DNA from: an uncultured Clostridium sp.
Lineage (GTDB): Bacteria > Bacillota > Clostridia > Lachnospirales > Lachnospiraceae
Reading direction: 5' to 3'
Length of the DNA stretch: 64,000 nt
Assembly: GCA_947253885.1 (NCBI GenBank)
Contig: CAMYAO010000007.1
Location: 42,037 to 106,036 of the forward strand
Position 1 is the first letter of the stretch. Every line of letters starts with the position of its first letter. This document shows positions 62,959-64,000 of this stretch, piece by piece. The notes below the pieces were generated by a model. The model saw nothing but the letters and a program-made list of their open reading frames with translations. It was not told the DNA's origin and did no database searches. The translations under genes were made by a program, and so were the position numbers.

Positions 62959-63228
62959 ATGAAAAAGATACCAATGCGTAAATGTATTGGCTGTAATGAA
63001 ATGAAAGCCAAAAAAGATTTGATCCGTATCGTAAAAAGTACGGAAGGAACTGTTTTTGTGGATTCAAATGGAAAAACGGACGGAAGAGGCGCATATCTGT
63101 GCAGATCAATGGAATGTATGGAGAAGAGTTTAAAAAACAAAGGTCTGGAACGTTCTTTTAAATGCGGAATCACAAAAGAAATAAAGGAACTTTTGATAAA
63201 GGAGATGGAAACAGCTATTGCAGAATAA
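62959..63228 (+). CDS. ylxR: YlxR family protein (DUF448)
   Basis: 89 residues from ATG 62959; the ORF also allows an upstream TTG. PMRKCIGCNEMKAKKDLIRI and DGRGAYLCRSMECM are typical of the nucleic-acid-binding YlxR fold. It starts 2 bases after nusA and overlaps ylxQ by 11 bases. The function is still poorly defined (RNA binding, regulator proposals). Confidence 0.93.
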   Translation: MKKIPMRKCIGCNEMKAKKDLIRIVKSTEGTVFVDSNGKTDGRGAYLCRSMECMEKSLKNKGLERSFKCGITKEIKELLIKEMETAIAE

Positions 63229-63523
63229 TAAAATTTTAAATACACTTAGTATGGCACAGAAAGCAGGAAAAGTTGTCAGTGGTGAGTTTTCCTGCGAGAA
63301 TGCAGTGAAGTCCGAAAAAGTGTATTTACTTGTTATTGCAGTCGATGCATCTGATAATACGAAAAAGAAGATGACCAATATGGCTTCTTTTTATCATGTT
63401 CCGATTTGTTTTTTTGAAACAAAGGAACATATCGGTCGTTGTATAGGAAAAGAGTATCGCTCCATGGTTGCTGTGCTAGATAGAGGTTTCGCAGAATCCA
63501 TTCAAAAGAAATTAACCTGTTAA
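63218..63523 (+). CDS. ylxQ: YlxQ, L7Ae-family RNA-binding protein
   Basis: 101 residues from TTG 63218, with AAGGAGATGG 12-19 bases upstream; no ATG gives the full domain. MAQKAGKVVSGEFSCENAVK and LLVIAVDASDNTKKKM match the L7Ae/L30e fold that binds kink-turn RNA. Standard place between ylxR and infB. Confidence 0.92.
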   Translation: MQNNKILNTLSMAQKAGKVVSGEFSCENAVKSEKVYLLVIAVDASDNTKKKMTNMASFYHVPICFFETKEHIGRCIGKEYRSMVAVLDRGFAESIQKKLTC

Positions 63524-63552
63524 TTAATAAGCACACAATCGGGAGGTATTAT

Positions 63553-63951
63553 ATGCCAAAGAAAAGAATACATGAACTAGCAAAAGAGATTCATAAACAA
63601 TCTAGTGATATTGTTTCTTATATCGAAAAAATCAGTTCAAAAAAAGTGAGTCATATGAATACTATTGACGAGGATATGGTACAAAAAGTTATCTCTCATT
63701 TTTCAGAATCAAAGTCTGGAGAAGCGACAAAGCATATGGAAAAGAAAAAGTCTTCCACTTCTGTGGTTTTCAAACCGGAAAACAGCAGAACTGGAAATCG
63801 ACCAGGAAGACCGAACCGTTCTAATGATCGAACTCATAGACATTCTAATCAGAATAATCAGGGACATAAGCGAAATGACCAGAGAAATTCCGAGGGAAAG
63901 CAATATGAAAACAAAGAAAAAAATAACCGTAGTTTTCAAAACAATAAAAAT
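63553..63951 (+). CDS. infB: Translation initiation factor IF-2, 3'-truncated by the contig end
   Basis: 133 genuine residues from ATG 63553 (GGGAGG upstream). The N-terminal IF2_N domain (KKRIHELAKEIHKQSSDIVS) and the start of the long charged, N- and R-rich linker are visible; the GTPase domains are missing. Codons after 63951 (CTG TCT CTT ATA CAC ATC TGA) are adapter and not part of the gene, so the apparent stop is false. Confidence 0.93.
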
Positions 63952-64000
63952 CTGTCTCTTATACACATCTGACGCTGCCGACGATATGCAGTGTGTAGAT
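63952..64000. other. Illumina Nextera adapter, i5 index and P5 start (not genomic)
   Basis: 63952-63984 equals the reverse complement of the Nextera read-1 transposase adapter (CTGTCTCTTATACACATCT then GACGCTGCCGACGA). 63985-63992 is TATGCAGT, the reverse complement of i5 index ACTGCATA (I recall this as S506/N506). 63993-64000, GTGTAGAT, begins the reverse complement of P5. All three follow in the order of a library read-through. Confidence 0.97.

Noticed and set aside
63952..63972. Natural C-terminus LSLIHI of the last reading frame
   Set aside because: These codons are the Nextera adapter, not genome.

Overview
The window reads as chromosomal DNA of a low-GC Gram-positive anaerobe of the Clostridia, most likely Lachnospiraceae-like. 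The evidence is strong AGGAGG-type ribosome binding sites, a Gram-positive PolC, a Rex repressor, a Firmicutes-type 6S RNA, an infC-rpmI-rplT operon behind an attenuator leader, and the order pyrH-frr-uppS-cdsA-dxr-rseP-ispG-polC. The genus cannot be fixed from sequence alone. Both ends are cut. Base 1 lies inside leuC, and the last 49 bases are not genomic: they match an Illumina Nextera adapter, an i5 index and the start of P5. The window therefore ends at a short-read contig end, with infB truncated.

Layout. 1-11540 holds core metabolism and translation: leuC (partial), leuD, thrC, deoC, cdd, a divergent ATP-type PEP carboxykinase, a 6S RNA gene with a clear sigma-A promoter, a YihY/BrkB membrane protein, pheST and queA. 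11541-26820 is an accessory island made of scrambled pieces. These are a frameshifted ABC-2-like permease remnant, siphophage tail fragments out of order (tape-measure start, major tail protein end, tail assembly chaperone with a -1 frameshift extension), and a secreted amidase plus lipoprotein cassette. They are followed by a second copy of the tape-measure start fused head-on to a truncated small terminase, a P4-type primase-helicase, XRE and IS3 remnants, and a 1992-residue LPXTG adhesin. A 67-bp and a 37-bp direct repeat tie the phage pieces together.

27300-41679 holds an EF-G paralogue with a degenerate G4 motif, leuS, and a minus-strand three-gene module (DRTGG protein, HATPase protein, sensory-like [FeFe] hydrogenase interrupted by an in-frame TAA). 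Then come NADP-type isocitrate dehydrogenase, an ABC-F ATPase, rex, nnr, alr and a CorC-like CBS protein. 41759-58073 is housekeeping: yebC, ftsK/spoIIIE, fhs-folD (one-carbon metabolism), pyrH-frr, the isoprenoid and phospholipid genes uppS-cdsA-dxr-rseP-ispG, and polC. 58111-63951 has a chorismate mutase-ACT protein, a HAD phosphatase, the L20-type leader with infC (apparent AUU start), rpmI, rplT, tRNA-Glu and rimP-nusA-ylxR-ylxQ-infB.

The core regions are ordinary. The points most worth following are the scrambled phage/satellite island with its moron-like cassette and foreign adhesin, the interrupted hydrogenase sensor module, the chorismate mutase fused to a decayed prephenate dehydratase, and the adapter at the end. 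I did not find a clearly new multi-gene system.
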